From: Kalaharituber pfeilii | Taxonomy: Eukaryota; Ascomycota; Pezizomycetes; Pezizales; Pezizaceae | Length of the DNA: 64,000 nucleotides | Reading direction: 5' to 3' | Assembly (NCBI GenBank): GCA_015179045.1 | Contig: WHUZ01000132.1 | Span: 1-64,000, forward strand | Shown here: positions 53,911-63,421 of the stretch, piece after piece | Numbering within the stretch: the first letter of the stretch is position 1 | Layout of the letters: each line of letters begins with the position of its first letter | Program-made: the position numbers and the translations under genes | Notes under the pieces: model-generated | The model's input: the letters and a program-made list of their open reading frames with translations, nothing else | Database searches by the model: none | Told to the model about the DNA's origin: nothing

Positions 53911-54146
53911 GAATTTGGGCCTATTATACAGCAGCAGAATGAACACAAGAACAATGTAGTATATATACGGACGGCAGGCAAAAAAGGTCAGGTAAAAACT
54001 CAAGTATCGTACTTAGTAAGATAATAATATTCTCATAGGTGCTAAAATAACCCCCAGAAAAGAGTAGCTATTGGGGCCTACATTGAGATATTCGCATACC
54101 AAATAGCCCAATATTGCTTTTATCAATAAAAATAATATCTACAACA

Positions 54147-54185
54147 ATGAAGGTATTTGTTTTCACTGCTATTGCAGTGCTCTTC
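54147..54185 (+). pseudogene. Start of a signal-peptide ORF split by Mutator-like insertion
   Basis: The ATG at 54147 (ACAACAATGAAG) gives MKVFVFTAIAVLF, a convincing hydrophobic leader. It is cut at 54185 by the nested element. Resuming at 55878 the sequence is a degenerate repeat array that may be the rest of the same ORF. Function unknown. Confidence 0.4.
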
Positions 54186-54263
54186 CTGGACCTCTCCGGG
54201 CAGGCCAGTCTGGCCTGCCCGGATGCAGGGGTATCGACAGGGGACTGTAGACTAGCCTGTGTA

Positions 54264-54362
54264 CTTCTTAGTGATCAAGCTAAAGGTTTAACTAAGGCTT
54301 TAGTTGATGCTAGATGGGACGGCATGGTTAAACATCAATTATGTGAATGGCACATCTTCGGC
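54264..54362 (+). pseudogene. MULE transposase fragment
   Basis: LLSDQAKGLTKALVDARWDG followed by MVKHQLCEWHIF. This is the Mutator/FAR1 pattern '(T/S)D...al..Ai......hqlC.WHi', which contains the second catalytic Asp and the CxxH pair. It stops at 54363; the rest is absent or frameshifted. It supports the MULE assignment made from the 9-bp target duplications. Confidence 0.75.
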
Positions 54363-54599
54363 TAGCATGGTTACAAGCCCGTAATTTCAGAGCTGGAGAA
54401 TACAACGCTATATGCAATAGCTGGATTAGCCACTCGCTATGCTCTTCCTTGCGCTACCGACTGCAGCCTTTCTTTCAACATAACTCTCTTATTCCACCCA
54501 CTCTATTTCATCTGCGATGGTTTATTGAGAGCTCTGCTATTGAATCCGCTACTTGGACTATGCCAGTATTTATTGATCTTACTTAAGATGAAAGCTCCC

Positions 54600-55130
54600 C
54601 AGAATCAACACCAGCTCTCGCACTAGTATTAGCACCAGCACCAGCACCAGTACCAGTGCCCGCACTAGCACTAGCATCAACACCGGCTCTAGCACCCATA
54701 CCAGTACCGGCGCCGCCACCACCGCCATTTTATAACTCACTAGTTAATGCAGGCCGTGATCTCCTCTCAAGGTCACTTGCATATGAACAAGCATTTCAGC
54801 AAACTCTGTCCTCCGAAGACTCAGAACGTTATGTGCAATTACATCAGCGAATAGCAACGCAGCTCAGACAACAGTTTCTCCATGAGCAGCAACCTAATCC
54901 TCCTCAAGAGTTTGCACCTGCTGTTGCTGAACCTTCTTTAAGGTAGGAAAAAACAAAAGGCCCAGCAAGGCAGCGGGCATTGACCGGTGTGGAGCTTGCA
55001 GAACGTCAGGCTAATCAGCGGAGAAATGATATTATAGTCAATGAGATACCACAGGAAACGCAAGATGTAATTCTAGTACAGACTCGACATGTACCTTTGA
55101 CTACTCCATATTAACCTCCTAAATCTTCTA
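54600..55130 (+). pseudogene. Pro/Ala-rich repeat ORF relic
   Basis: GCACCAGCACCAGTACCAG-type repeats encode a Pro-Ala-Leu run (about 54610-54725), then a helical segment (LLSRSLAYEQAFQQTL) ending at 54946. After a stop, the frame resumes with ELAERQANQRRND-like sequence shared with 52240-52455. Probably the C-terminal region of the same unidentified transposon protein. Confidence 0.4.
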
Positions 55131-55185
55131 AATCTTCCTTGTATGTAGATGGCTTGATAATTGAATAACATACCTCGCCTCTCAC

Positions 55186-55693
55186 ATGGTTGGAGCAGCT
55201 AACAAGGATCTAGGGAAGACAATCGGGATCCGTTGGCTGAGGAAGAAACAAACACTGGTCGATGAAGGGAAAAAGACAAGCTCAGCGGGTAGTCTACTTA
55301 GAGAAAACCACCGAGGTTGGGAGAGTGAGACTCGGAGGACGATGGCTGAGAGTGGACCAGTATGAATGGGACAGAGGACGGAAATAGGAAGACAAGGTCC
55401 CCGTACATGCTGGCTTTTAAACCAGCGAGAGCCGTGGGTCTCATACATGTTAGTTCTTTTGTTCTTTCTCATTTATTCCTTATGTAATTAAACCTCTTTT
55501 TTTTTTTTTTTTTATATCAATACTCGCGTGCCGCCCTATGGGCTATGGCGAGGGTTTATTAAAGGAAAAAAGGAACTAAATAAAACTTAAGTACATGGGG
55601 CCCGCGGTTCTCATTGTGCTGCGGGGGATACGTAATTAAACCTCGCCATAGCCCGCAGGGCGGCATGCGAGTACCGATATAAAAGAAAAAAAA
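55186..55693 (+). mobile_element. LINE insertion: ORF1 end plus family-A tail
   Basis: Exact 11-bp duplications TCGCCTCTCAC at 55175-55185 and 55694-55704. Carries ORF1 codons (GKTIGIRWLRKKQTLVDEGK, a one-base shift, VGRVRLGGRWLRVDQYEW, stop at 55388), a 3' UTR and a family-A tail at 55645-55692. The tail is split by another insertion at 55497-55631. Confidence 0.82.
55497..55631 (-). mobile_element. Family-A LINE 3' end nested in a LINE
   Basis: Poly(T), family-A hairpin and about 75 bp of 3' UTR, between exact 13-bp duplications GTAATTAAACCTC at 55484-55496 and 55632-55644. The target is the junction immediately 5' of another family-A hairpin. Confidence 0.9.
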
Positions 55694-55877
55694 TCGCCTC
55701 TCACGCATATGCATAAGCCTGGCATGCGATCTGAAGACCTGTACCGTCCCCTGTAGATACCCTACAGTCCCCTGTAGATACCTCTGCAACCGGGCAGGCT
55801 AGTCTACAGTTCCCTGTCGATACCCCTGCATCCGGGCAGGCCAGTCTGGCCTGCCCGGAGAGGTCCCGGTGCTCTTC

Positions 55878-56110
55878 TGTAGCCTGTTCCGGGGACTTTT
55901 CTGGAAGCTTTTGCGGAGGCTGTTTCGGAGGCTGTTTGAGTAGCTGTTGACATGCTACGAGCAGCTGTTCGAGCAGCTGTTTAAGAGGGTGTCCCAGAGG
56001 CTGTTCAGAGGCTGTTCAGACCCTGTTCCGGAGGTCGTTCCAGAGGTTGTTCCGGAGGCTACTTCGGAGGCCGTTTCGGAGGCCGTTTGAGCTCTAACAG
56101 CCTCTCAAAC
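55878..56110. repeat. Degenerate GGAGGCTGTT repeat array
   Basis: Many irregular copies of (C/G)GGAGGCTGTTC and CAGCTGTT units. It directly follows the nested Mutator-like element and may be the remainder of the ORF starting at 54147. Confidence 0.6.
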
Positions 56111-56354
56111 AGTATTTCAATGGCCTCTGGAACAGCCCCTGGAACAGCTCTTGGAATAGCCTTGGAAAAGCTTCTAGACAAGCTCTGAAGAGCAGTCTCG
56201 AAATCTTAGGACTTATCAGAATAGTAAGTTTTGATTATAATGCCTGAACCTGTGCTTATCAAGGTTACCTGCAGTGCCATTTTTATATTCCTAGTAGAGG
56301 ACTTATATCTATTTTCCTTGTCCTGATATGTAGGTATGGACTGTTGGTGTTGCA

Positions 56355-56615
56355 AGTCCCAAATTCATTATGCCAGCAGTCCGGATACTTTTTTTTTTTT
56401 TTTAATATCATTAATCGCGTGCCGCCCTATGGGCTATGGCGATCCAACTGTCCGGATACTTCTGACATAATAAAATTGGACACTATCCACGAAATTTGGA
56501 CTGGTCTCCACAGCCAAGCATACGAAAATATGCTAGTTTATGCCAACTGCTGCATAGCGCATGGTATGCATTTATTCCCTGTCCGGATATTTATTTTTCG
56601 GCTAGTAGAACCTCT
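56355..56615. mobile_element. MITE, TATCCGGACAG termini, copy 2
   Basis: Inverse-orientation relative of 53737-53910: GTCCGGATACTTCTGACAT, AATAAAATTGGACA, and the far end CCCTGTCCGGATATTTATTT. A family-A tail inserted in its terminus. Confidence 0.55.
56389..56449 (-). mobile_element. Short family-A tail in MITE terminus
   Basis: Poly(T), then reverse complement of CGCCATAGCCCATAGGGC.., between exact 10-bp duplications GTCCGGATAC at 56379-56388 and 56450-56459. Confidence 0.85.
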
Positions 56616-57593
56616 GCAACCGGGCAGGCTAAGTAGTCTACATTCCCCTGTCGATACCCCTGCATGCGGGCAGGCCAGACTGGCCTGCCCGGAGAGGTCC
56701 CGCGGCTTTTGTCCAGTGAGAAAGTGACTGGACAGAGACATTCCGGCTCGCTAAAATGCTTAGCCAGTGCAAGGTTTCATAAACTGCAAATACCTAATAT
56801 AGTAATAATTAGAGACTTGGAGCTCATTCTGACCTACCAACAACTTCGAAATGCACAATTTAGCTGATAGTAGTGAGAAAGATGAAAATTTAGCTTAGTT
56901 TAGTTTAGTTTGTCAATATTATGTATATAATCAATCCGGGCTCGAGCCGAGCTCACTTACTCACGAGCTGACTCGAGCTCACCCTCCAGCTCGGCTCGAG
57001 CTAGCTCGTGCCGCTCACTATACCCCAGTGATGCCAGCAATAGTTCCTACTCTACTTTGATATCTCACCACCACCAAATCTAAGGTTCATTCTGTCAAAT
57101 CTGCCGACGAAATAACATCAATTAAAATTGTATCATCTTAAGCAATTGGCACAAATGAATGTGGCAATTTGAATTTCCAGGTGAAGCAGGGATATGGTGC
57201 ATTAAGGAAGGAACTGGCAGAGGGTGGGGAATGGATGAGGGCGCGGTTCTACCACTTGGTCGCGACGCCGCAACCGAGGGGTGCCCCGCATCGAAAATTA
57301 CATCAACGTGAAGCTCGGGACCGCCCGAGCAAGTATTTCGGTCTTTTCCATGGAATTGAGCCACAGCGTTTGGCAGAGGTGGGAGAGCAGTGGACGTGAT
57401 CAGAATCCATTGTTCTACTCCTTCTTTACGCCAAGTATATTAAAGCAGCACAGGAGACACTGCTACAAAGAAATACAACGCGCCGTTTGCAACCGAGAGC
57501 CGCACTAACGGGACGCTTGCAAGCACCAAACAACACGCTGCCTTAACGACCAGAGGCTAACATTGACTACAGGAGTTTGGCAGCAGAAGAATT

Positions 57594-59231
57594 ATGGGGC
57601 AAGATAAAGGAAAGGGAAAGCCTGAGAAAGAGGCAGGTAGAATGATATCTAGAATGGAAAGCGAAGGGAATGTGGGGCTGTTTCGCCCAGTAAAGGAGTG
57701 GGAAAAGAGGTTTACAGTAATCACTGGAGGCAGGCAATTCGATGTGGAAGGGGCCACAGAGTGGCGCCAATTCACAGGATACCAGACTGCAAAGGTGGAG
57801 GACGCCCTCCAGCAGGCTGTAAGGAATGCAGCAGCCCTCTTGACTGCAAAGGGGGCAGTAGGAGTACATGAAGTATGGAGCCAAGCAGAGGTTGGCCAAC
57901 AGTTTATAGCACATACAGCGAGTGAAGCAGCATGGGCTGAATGGGCACATATTATCAGGGAGGGAATTGCGATACAGGAGGGAGAGGCTGAGCAAGGAAA
58001 TGAGGTGAGGAGAGTTATCAGAGAAGATGATATTGAGGATGTTATCTACGTAGGTGGTAGAGTGACCCAAACAATTCAGACCCCACACCACGGAAAGGGC
58101 GGTCTCGACCAGCAGGAAACTGGAAGCAGTGAGCAGATGGAGGTAGATTTTGAGACCCACCTCACAGCAGATGGTACCAGGAAACGGAAACGTGATAGTG
58201 AGTTGGCTAGAGATCAGCTAGCGAGAGAGACTCTTGAATTGAAGGACAGCAGCGAAGTGGAGGAAGCAGAGGAAGTAGAAGAAACAGAAGAAGTAGAAGC
58301 AGAGGAACCTGAGGAGCTTGAAGGAGCAGATGCAATCCAAGTTCTACAATTGCTACATGACCTCAAGATTCTCAAGGAAGCATGGGAAAAGCGTAAGGGA
58401 GCAGGAGCAGCACGAAGCGCATCAGGGGTAGGCGATGCAGCAGCTCGATTAGGTGACATTATTGAAAATCGAAAAGGAGCTGATGGCAAAGGGTGGAGAG
58501 AAGTAGAAGACTTCTTGAGAATTGAAAACCAGCATGAAGATAAAGTTAAGGCACTACGGGAGTGTGAAAAGTGGTGGAAGAAGGAAAAGGAAAACCAGAA
58601 GGCAAGAGAAACAAGGGCAATCAATCAAAAACTGAGAAGGCTGGAAGAGTCTTGCAAGTGTAGTCGTCAAGCTAGGAGTTGCCTCCATTGAGGAAAAGGA
58701 TGCAGCAAAACGGAAGGAGGAGGAAGTCAAGAAGAGGAACCGTGAGGTTGAGGCAAGAAGAGCAGCTGAGAAGGCCTTAGCAAAAGCGAAAGCTCTGGAA
58801 GAAAAGGATCAGGCCCAACGAAAGAAGTCAGAAAAGGATGCTCAAGAGGCAGCAGATCGAGAAAAACAAAGATTGGACATAGTGCAGGCTGCGAGAATTG
58901 CAGCTGATGAAGCAGATGTGGAACTCAAGAGAAAAGAGCTCGCAGTCTATGATATAAAGAAGAAAAGTAGCACAGCTGCAGAGATAAAGAAAGCAGAAGA
59001 GGAGGAACAGGAAGGTGCTACAAAGGCTTCGGAGGCCAGAGTGGCTGCAGAACATGCAGAAACAGGTACAACCAGAGCCGAGGGTAGTTCCTGGCAGGTA
59101 GTTGGCACTACTAAGATGCGCAAGTGGGTGATGATTTCACTACACAAGGAGGTATCAGTAGGTACAACAGAGCAAGCAAAACAGAAACAATTAGAAGCAG
59201 CAAATACAGCTCTTCGAGCATTAATGTACGC
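57594..59231 (+). pseudogene. LINE ORF1, N-terminal and coiled-coil part
   Basis: The ATG at 57594 opens 365 codons with an acidic Glu-rich stretch (58250-58325) and strongly alpha-helical sequence. A one-base shift near 58660 moves coding into the frame GVASIEEKDAAKRKEEEVKK.., a long coiled coil to LRALMYA at about 59231, where the foldback begins. ORF1 proteins of this class multimerise through coiled coils and bind LINE RNA. Confidence 0.7.
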
Positions 59232-59863
59232 TACCGGGATATTGCGCACTACCGGGATATTGCGGACTTCCGGATACCACAATAAAAAATTACTATGAGT
59301 GCAAATCGCCCTCAAGTGGGCTCAAATTGAAGCCAGAGCATGGGAGAGTATGTTAAATTATTCTTTATATATTTCCTAGGCTTATTTGTAGCACATAAGT
59401 GATGACTTATTTGGTACATACAAAATCCTATGCTGGACATGTTTTAAGCTGCCATGTGGTAATGATTCTATCCTGAGCCCTTATTGACCTCACTTTATAC
59501 TCTGCTGCCTATTTCCATGAAGTATAGGATGTTTGGTGGTGCTCAGGCTATTCTGTAAAGAATTGCACTGTCATCTTGTAGCATACATCTCTGCTTATGC
59601 ATATGTACAGCAATTCTAGGCTACTATACAGCATAAAAGCATTGCGTGGAGAATCTCTGAGGCTATAAAATAGAAACACATATATAATGAGGTACTTGTT
59701 AAACTGCTTGCAGTACTAGCTGATGGATTTGAGCCATTAGGCACTATCACATGAATTTTGTGCATAAAGCATTTCAAGAATACTCATCAGCTCTCTATGT
59801 AGCTCTGTGGTATTTGCAACTGTGGTGCCTGTTACTGCTATTACCTATCTCATCACCTATTAT

Positions 59864-60585
59864 TGTTACGGCTAAGGTGAGACTTCCCCGAGCAGGGGAA
59901 CACTTACCCTGAATCCTTAGTAAGGCCAGTGCTGCTAGACCGGACTGATCACCCGTTAGGCTTGGCAGAGGATTCTTTGTGTTTGAATAGGGTAGTGCTA
60001 AGGAAGTGTGTGTCACCGTTGATTGTAAGGTCTTTAGGCCTGGCACTCGGTTTATGAAGCTAATATGCGCACATGCCCTAGTACATGTTATTATCTAGCA
60101 TCTGTACTACGTTGCATGCTTCTTTGTTATGATTATTGGCATTGTTGAATTGCCGTTTCTTTATTTGCTTGCCTAGTCATGTATGATGCGCTCAGTCTAT
60201 TTAAGCACAGGCGATAGCACAGTTGAAGAATCAAGACACAAGCCGTGTTCTAAGTTCTCTATACTTCTGAAACCTATCGTTTCCTCATTACGCCCGTGAA
60301 TCGCTCCGCTCCGCTGCGCGCTCCACGCAAAACAGCTGCCCTTCCGGCCCGCCGCCCTGTAGCCTTTCCGGCCCGCAGTATATACGCCTCCGTAGCCCCT
60401 TCGGCCCGCAGCACATACGCCTCCGTAGCCATCTCGGCCCGCAGCATATACGCCTCCGTAGCCTTTCCGGCCCGCAGCATATACGCCTCCGTAGCGACTC
60501 CGGCCTGCCGAATACGCACCTCCGTAGCCGTAACATCCAGTGCCTTCCAGCGCCCACCGGAGCCTAGCCCCTCACGCCCGTAACA
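59864..60585. mobile_element. Solo LTR, 722 bp, TGTTACGG family
   Basis: TGTTACGGCTAAGG to CACGCCCGTAACA with exact 5-bp target duplications ATTAT at 59859-59863 and 60586-60590. Likely Ty3/gypsy-type by its ends, though no internal domain is present to prove it. Related copies are at 40644-41373 and 39900-40365. Confidence 0.88.
60363..60527. repeat. 33-bp tandem repeats inside the solo LTR
   Basis: Five units built on TCGGCCCGCAGCATATACGC and CTCCGTAGCC, changing mainly at the first six positions. The homologous LTR at 40644-41373 has about four units of 30-36 bp, so the array is variable. Confidence 0.85.
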
Positions 60586-60935
60586 ATTATCATCTATATC
60601 TAAGGTATATACATATTAATATGCTGTCTCACTATATCCTGCATACCTCTCCACTCAAGTAGCCATATAATATCTAAATCCATTAGCTGGTGCTGTCAGC
60701 AGTTTAGCAAGTACCTCATTATATATGTGTTTCTATTTTATAGCCTCAGAGATTCTCCACGCAATGCTTTTATGCTGTATAGTAGCCTAGAATTGCTGTA
60801 CATATGCATAAGCAAAGATGTATGCTTCAATATGATAGTGCAATTCTTTACAGAATAGCCTGAGCACCACCAAACATTCTATACTTCATGGAAATAGGCA
60901 GCAGAGTATAAAGTGAGGTCAATAAGGGCTCAGGA

Positions 60936-60997
60936 CTTTTTTTTTTTTTTTTTTTGTATCACATGACCCCGCTTGTAGCTGTTCGCCATGGCAGGGC
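60936..60997 (-). mobile_element. Short family-B tail with TSD
   Basis: T-rich tract, then reverse complement of CCCTGCCATGGCGAACAGC.., between exact 12-bp repeats AAGGGCTCAGGA at 60924-60935 and 60998-61009. The opposite foldback arm near 59480 (ATCCTGAGCCCTT) provides the empty site. Confidence 0.92.
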
Positions 60998-61248
60998 AAG
61001 GGCTCAGGATAGAATCATTACCACATGGCAGCTTAAAACATGTCCAGCATAGGATTTTGTATGTACCAAATAAGTCATCACTTATGTGCTACAAATAAGC
61101 CTAGGAAATATATAAAGAATAATTTAACATACTCTCCCATGCTCTGGCTTCAATTTGAGCCCACTTGAGGGCCATTTGCACTCATAGCAATTTTTTGTTG
61201 TGGTATCCGGAAAATGCCGGTAGTGCGCAATATCCCGGTAGCATGCGT

Positions 61249-62066
61249 TAGAACGAGGGGAAAAGAGAAGGCTTTTCCGAGTAGTAGGTATCAAGGAGAA
61301 TGCTATGGTTTCGAGGTATGAGAGGAGATGGCGTATCATTGAAGCACCCTGGGAGATGAAAGAAGCAGAAGTTATAAGGATACTACAGTGTCAGCTGGAG
61401 GCTGTGTTTGGAGGGGACCTACTGAATGTTTGGGCTGAGCAATTAGGGACAGTTCCCCTAATCGCAAAGGGAGTTCCTGTAGAGGGGCTCTCTAATAGAA
61501 GACAGCTGCATGAGGCCCTTGCAGCAGAAAACATAACCACGAGTGGCATTTTCGGAGCGAGATGGCCTGAGAGAGTTGGTCCGAATGCATGGCAAACAAT
61601 GAGAACTACAGCAGTCAACTTTGAGGTAACCAGTGTACAGGAAGCAGAAAGACTAGTTAAGGAGGGAGTGAAGCTTGGAAATGACCTCCGAAAGGTAGAA
61701 GTCTACAAGCCACTAGCAGTGAGAGGGTCTGCACCCACTAAAGGAGGTGCAAGCTTCCTACCAGCGCCAGTACCAACACCAGTATCAGTACCAGCAGCAG
61801 CTTTTGAAAGAGCATGCTGGCGGTGTGGCAGAAAGGGACATCAGCGGAGAAAGTGTACACACCAGCCACCGAAGGCCTACCAAAGTCAAAAACAACAGGG
61901 AGTCAAAGTAGCCAGTAGGACATGCTGGCAGTGTGGTGGTATGGGGCACCAGCGAAAAGAGTGTGCAACGGTACCTACTAGAGACTCTTTGAAGAGGCCA
62001 GGGCTAGGGCCAGAGCTGGCGAGCTATATGCCAGCAGGGAAGCGGTCCCGACGTAATGGTTACTGA
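61249..62066 (+). pseudogene. LINE ORF1, C-terminal part with two zinc knuckles
   Basis: Resumes after the foldback as LERGEKRRLFRVVGIKENAM and continues to the stop at 62064-62066. Two CCHC knuckles of the form C-X2-C-X4-H-X4-C are clear: CWRCGRKGHQRRKC and CWQCGGMGHQRKEC. These are nucleic-acid-binding motifs of LINE gag-like proteins. ORF1 overlaps ORF2 by 11 nt (ATGGTTACTGA), a layout that would suit translation re-initiation. Confidence 0.8.
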
Positions 62067-63240
62067 ACAGAAGATGAAGGTGGCATTCCAGAATGTTGGA
62101 GGTTCTCTCAGAAATAGTGATATTATTCTGGAATGGGCAAATAGAGAGAAAGTAGATGTGATTTTCATAGGAGAAGCATGGGTTGCAGAGAAGAGAGGAG
62201 AGTGGGTCACAACAAGGCACCCAGCTTATGAGGTCATCAGCCGAGTTGAGAGTGGCAAGAGAGTAGTGGCCCATGCAAGGAGAGGGACCCAGGAGTGGAA
62301 AGTAATTGAAGAGACGAAAGGGTGGGTCTGGTGTGAGGGAGAAGGAGGTGGCAGAGCTGGAGGAGTATATATCCACCTAGATATGAATTTGGAGACCTTG
62401 GAGGATTGGATAGACAGATGGGGAAGGCTGAGAGGCCCAGGAGGTCTGCAGTCTAGTGCAGTACTACTGGGGGACTTCAATGCACACCATCCAGCATGGT
62501 CCAAACTAGACAAAGGGCCTGACCCGAGGGGAAGGGCACTCAAGGAGGGTTTGGAAGGCACAGGCTGGCTTCTGGATACAAAGAAAGGGGTTTCAATATG
62601 GGCGAGAGAGGTAGAAGGGCAGGTCAGAGAGAGTGTTCTAGATCTAGTCTGGAAGTATGGGGAATTTGAATGGCAAAACGAAGATCCAGAGTGGTTATGT
62701 GGAGACCATGCAGTAGTCTGGGGGACTTGTAATAGCAGCCAAGGCAAAATTGAAATAAGAAGAGGAGTGGATTGGGATAAGGCAGAAGATTTGATCCAAG
62801 AAATCATGCAAAAGAAGGCTTCAGAACAATGGGAGTGGTACCGAAGCCTTGAAGGAGGGACTGCATATGAGAAGACCTACAAACTTTGAGAGAGTCTGAA
62901 GAGGGAGATACGTGCATCATCAAGAAGTAAGTTGTGGTGGGATAAGGAGGTAGAAGAGGCAGCGAAGGCAGTGAGGAAGGAGGGCCGAGGGGGTAAGGGA
63001 CAGGCAGCCAAAGCATGGGAGAGAGCCAGACTCCTATGGTGGAAAGAGCGGGTTAAAACCCTCAAGTATATCATAAGGCGAAAGAAAAAGGAGTGCTGGG
63101 AACAGTTTACAGAGGAAAACAGCTCTAAAGACCCATGGGATGTGATCCGAGTAGAAAAAGACCCTTGGAAGTTAAGAGGAAAGATGGGCGACCTTGTAGG
63201 TGACGATGGTGATATATGGAGCACTCCGCAACCACAGCGT
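62056..63240 (+). pseudogene. LINE ORF2: APE-like endonuclease and RT linker, one stop
   Basis: Starts at the ATG overlapping the ORF1 stop. Endonuclease motifs in order: MKVAFQNVGGS (N), IFIGEAWV (catalytic E), LLGDFNAHHPAW (D and N), SVLDLVW, and GDHAVVWG (H; the usual Ser of SDH is Gly here). An in-frame TGA at 62887-62889 separates this from a continuing frame (SKLWWDKEVEEAAKAV.. KDPWDVIRVEKDPW) that belongs to the endonuclease-RT linker. The RT itself is missing because another element begins at about 63240. Confidence 0.8.
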
Positions 63241-63421
63241 CCCCCCAGCGAAACCTACATAGATCGAAAGCTCTCAGTGCGCTGAGTCTTTAGATCTAAT
63301 TTTTATTCCAAAAAACCCAACTCCTCAAGTTTCCCCCTTGGGGGTTAAGTTTTGAGGAAATTTTCAGCTCCTTATTCCGTTGCCAGCACACCACCATCGC
63401 TGACTTCTTGGCATTCCCACC

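Larger units (their letters stand above)
54186..55868. mobile_element. Nested Mutator-like element, 1.68 kb
   Basis: Termini C(T/G)GGACCTCTCCGGGCAGG at both ends (inverted), with identity extending about 70 bp to GACTGTAGACTAG. Exact 9-bp duplications GTGCTCTTC at 54177-54185 and 55869-55877. It holds a MULE transposase fragment and a LINE insertion. Confidence 0.85.
49677..56745. mobile_element. Mutator-like composite element, 7.07 kb
   Basis: Inverted termini of about 43 bp start CGGAATGTCTCTGTCCAGTC with two mismatches between ends and contain an internal hairpin (TGTCCAGTC/GACTGGACA). Exact 9-bp duplications GCTCGCTAA at 49668-49676 and 56746-56754 interrupt the MITE at a known site; 9 bp is typical of Mutator-like elements. 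The interior is a nest: a helix-turn-helix gene relic, further ORF relics, retroposon tails, MITEs and a second Mutator-like element at 54186-55868. Confidence 0.85.
49598..57022. mobile_element. hAT-like MITE split by a 7-kb insertion
   Basis: 49598-49676 and 56746-57022 are the two parts of one TAGTGAGCGG-family MITE (compare 32771-33195, reverse strand). The break is at GCTCGCTAA, duplicated around the Mutator-like element. The outer flanks do not show an 8-bp duplication. Confidence 0.8.
59233..61246. mobile_element. Foldback element, about 2.0 kb with about 500-bp arms
   Basis: The left arm from TACCGGGATATTGCGCACTA through about 59735 is mirrored by about 60615-61246. The left end carries two CTACCGGGATATTGCG units. 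The centre includes the solo LTR 59864-60585; the right arm carries a family-B tail at 60936. It interrupts LINE ORF1 between LRALMYA and LERGEKRRLFRVV. Confidence 0.8.
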
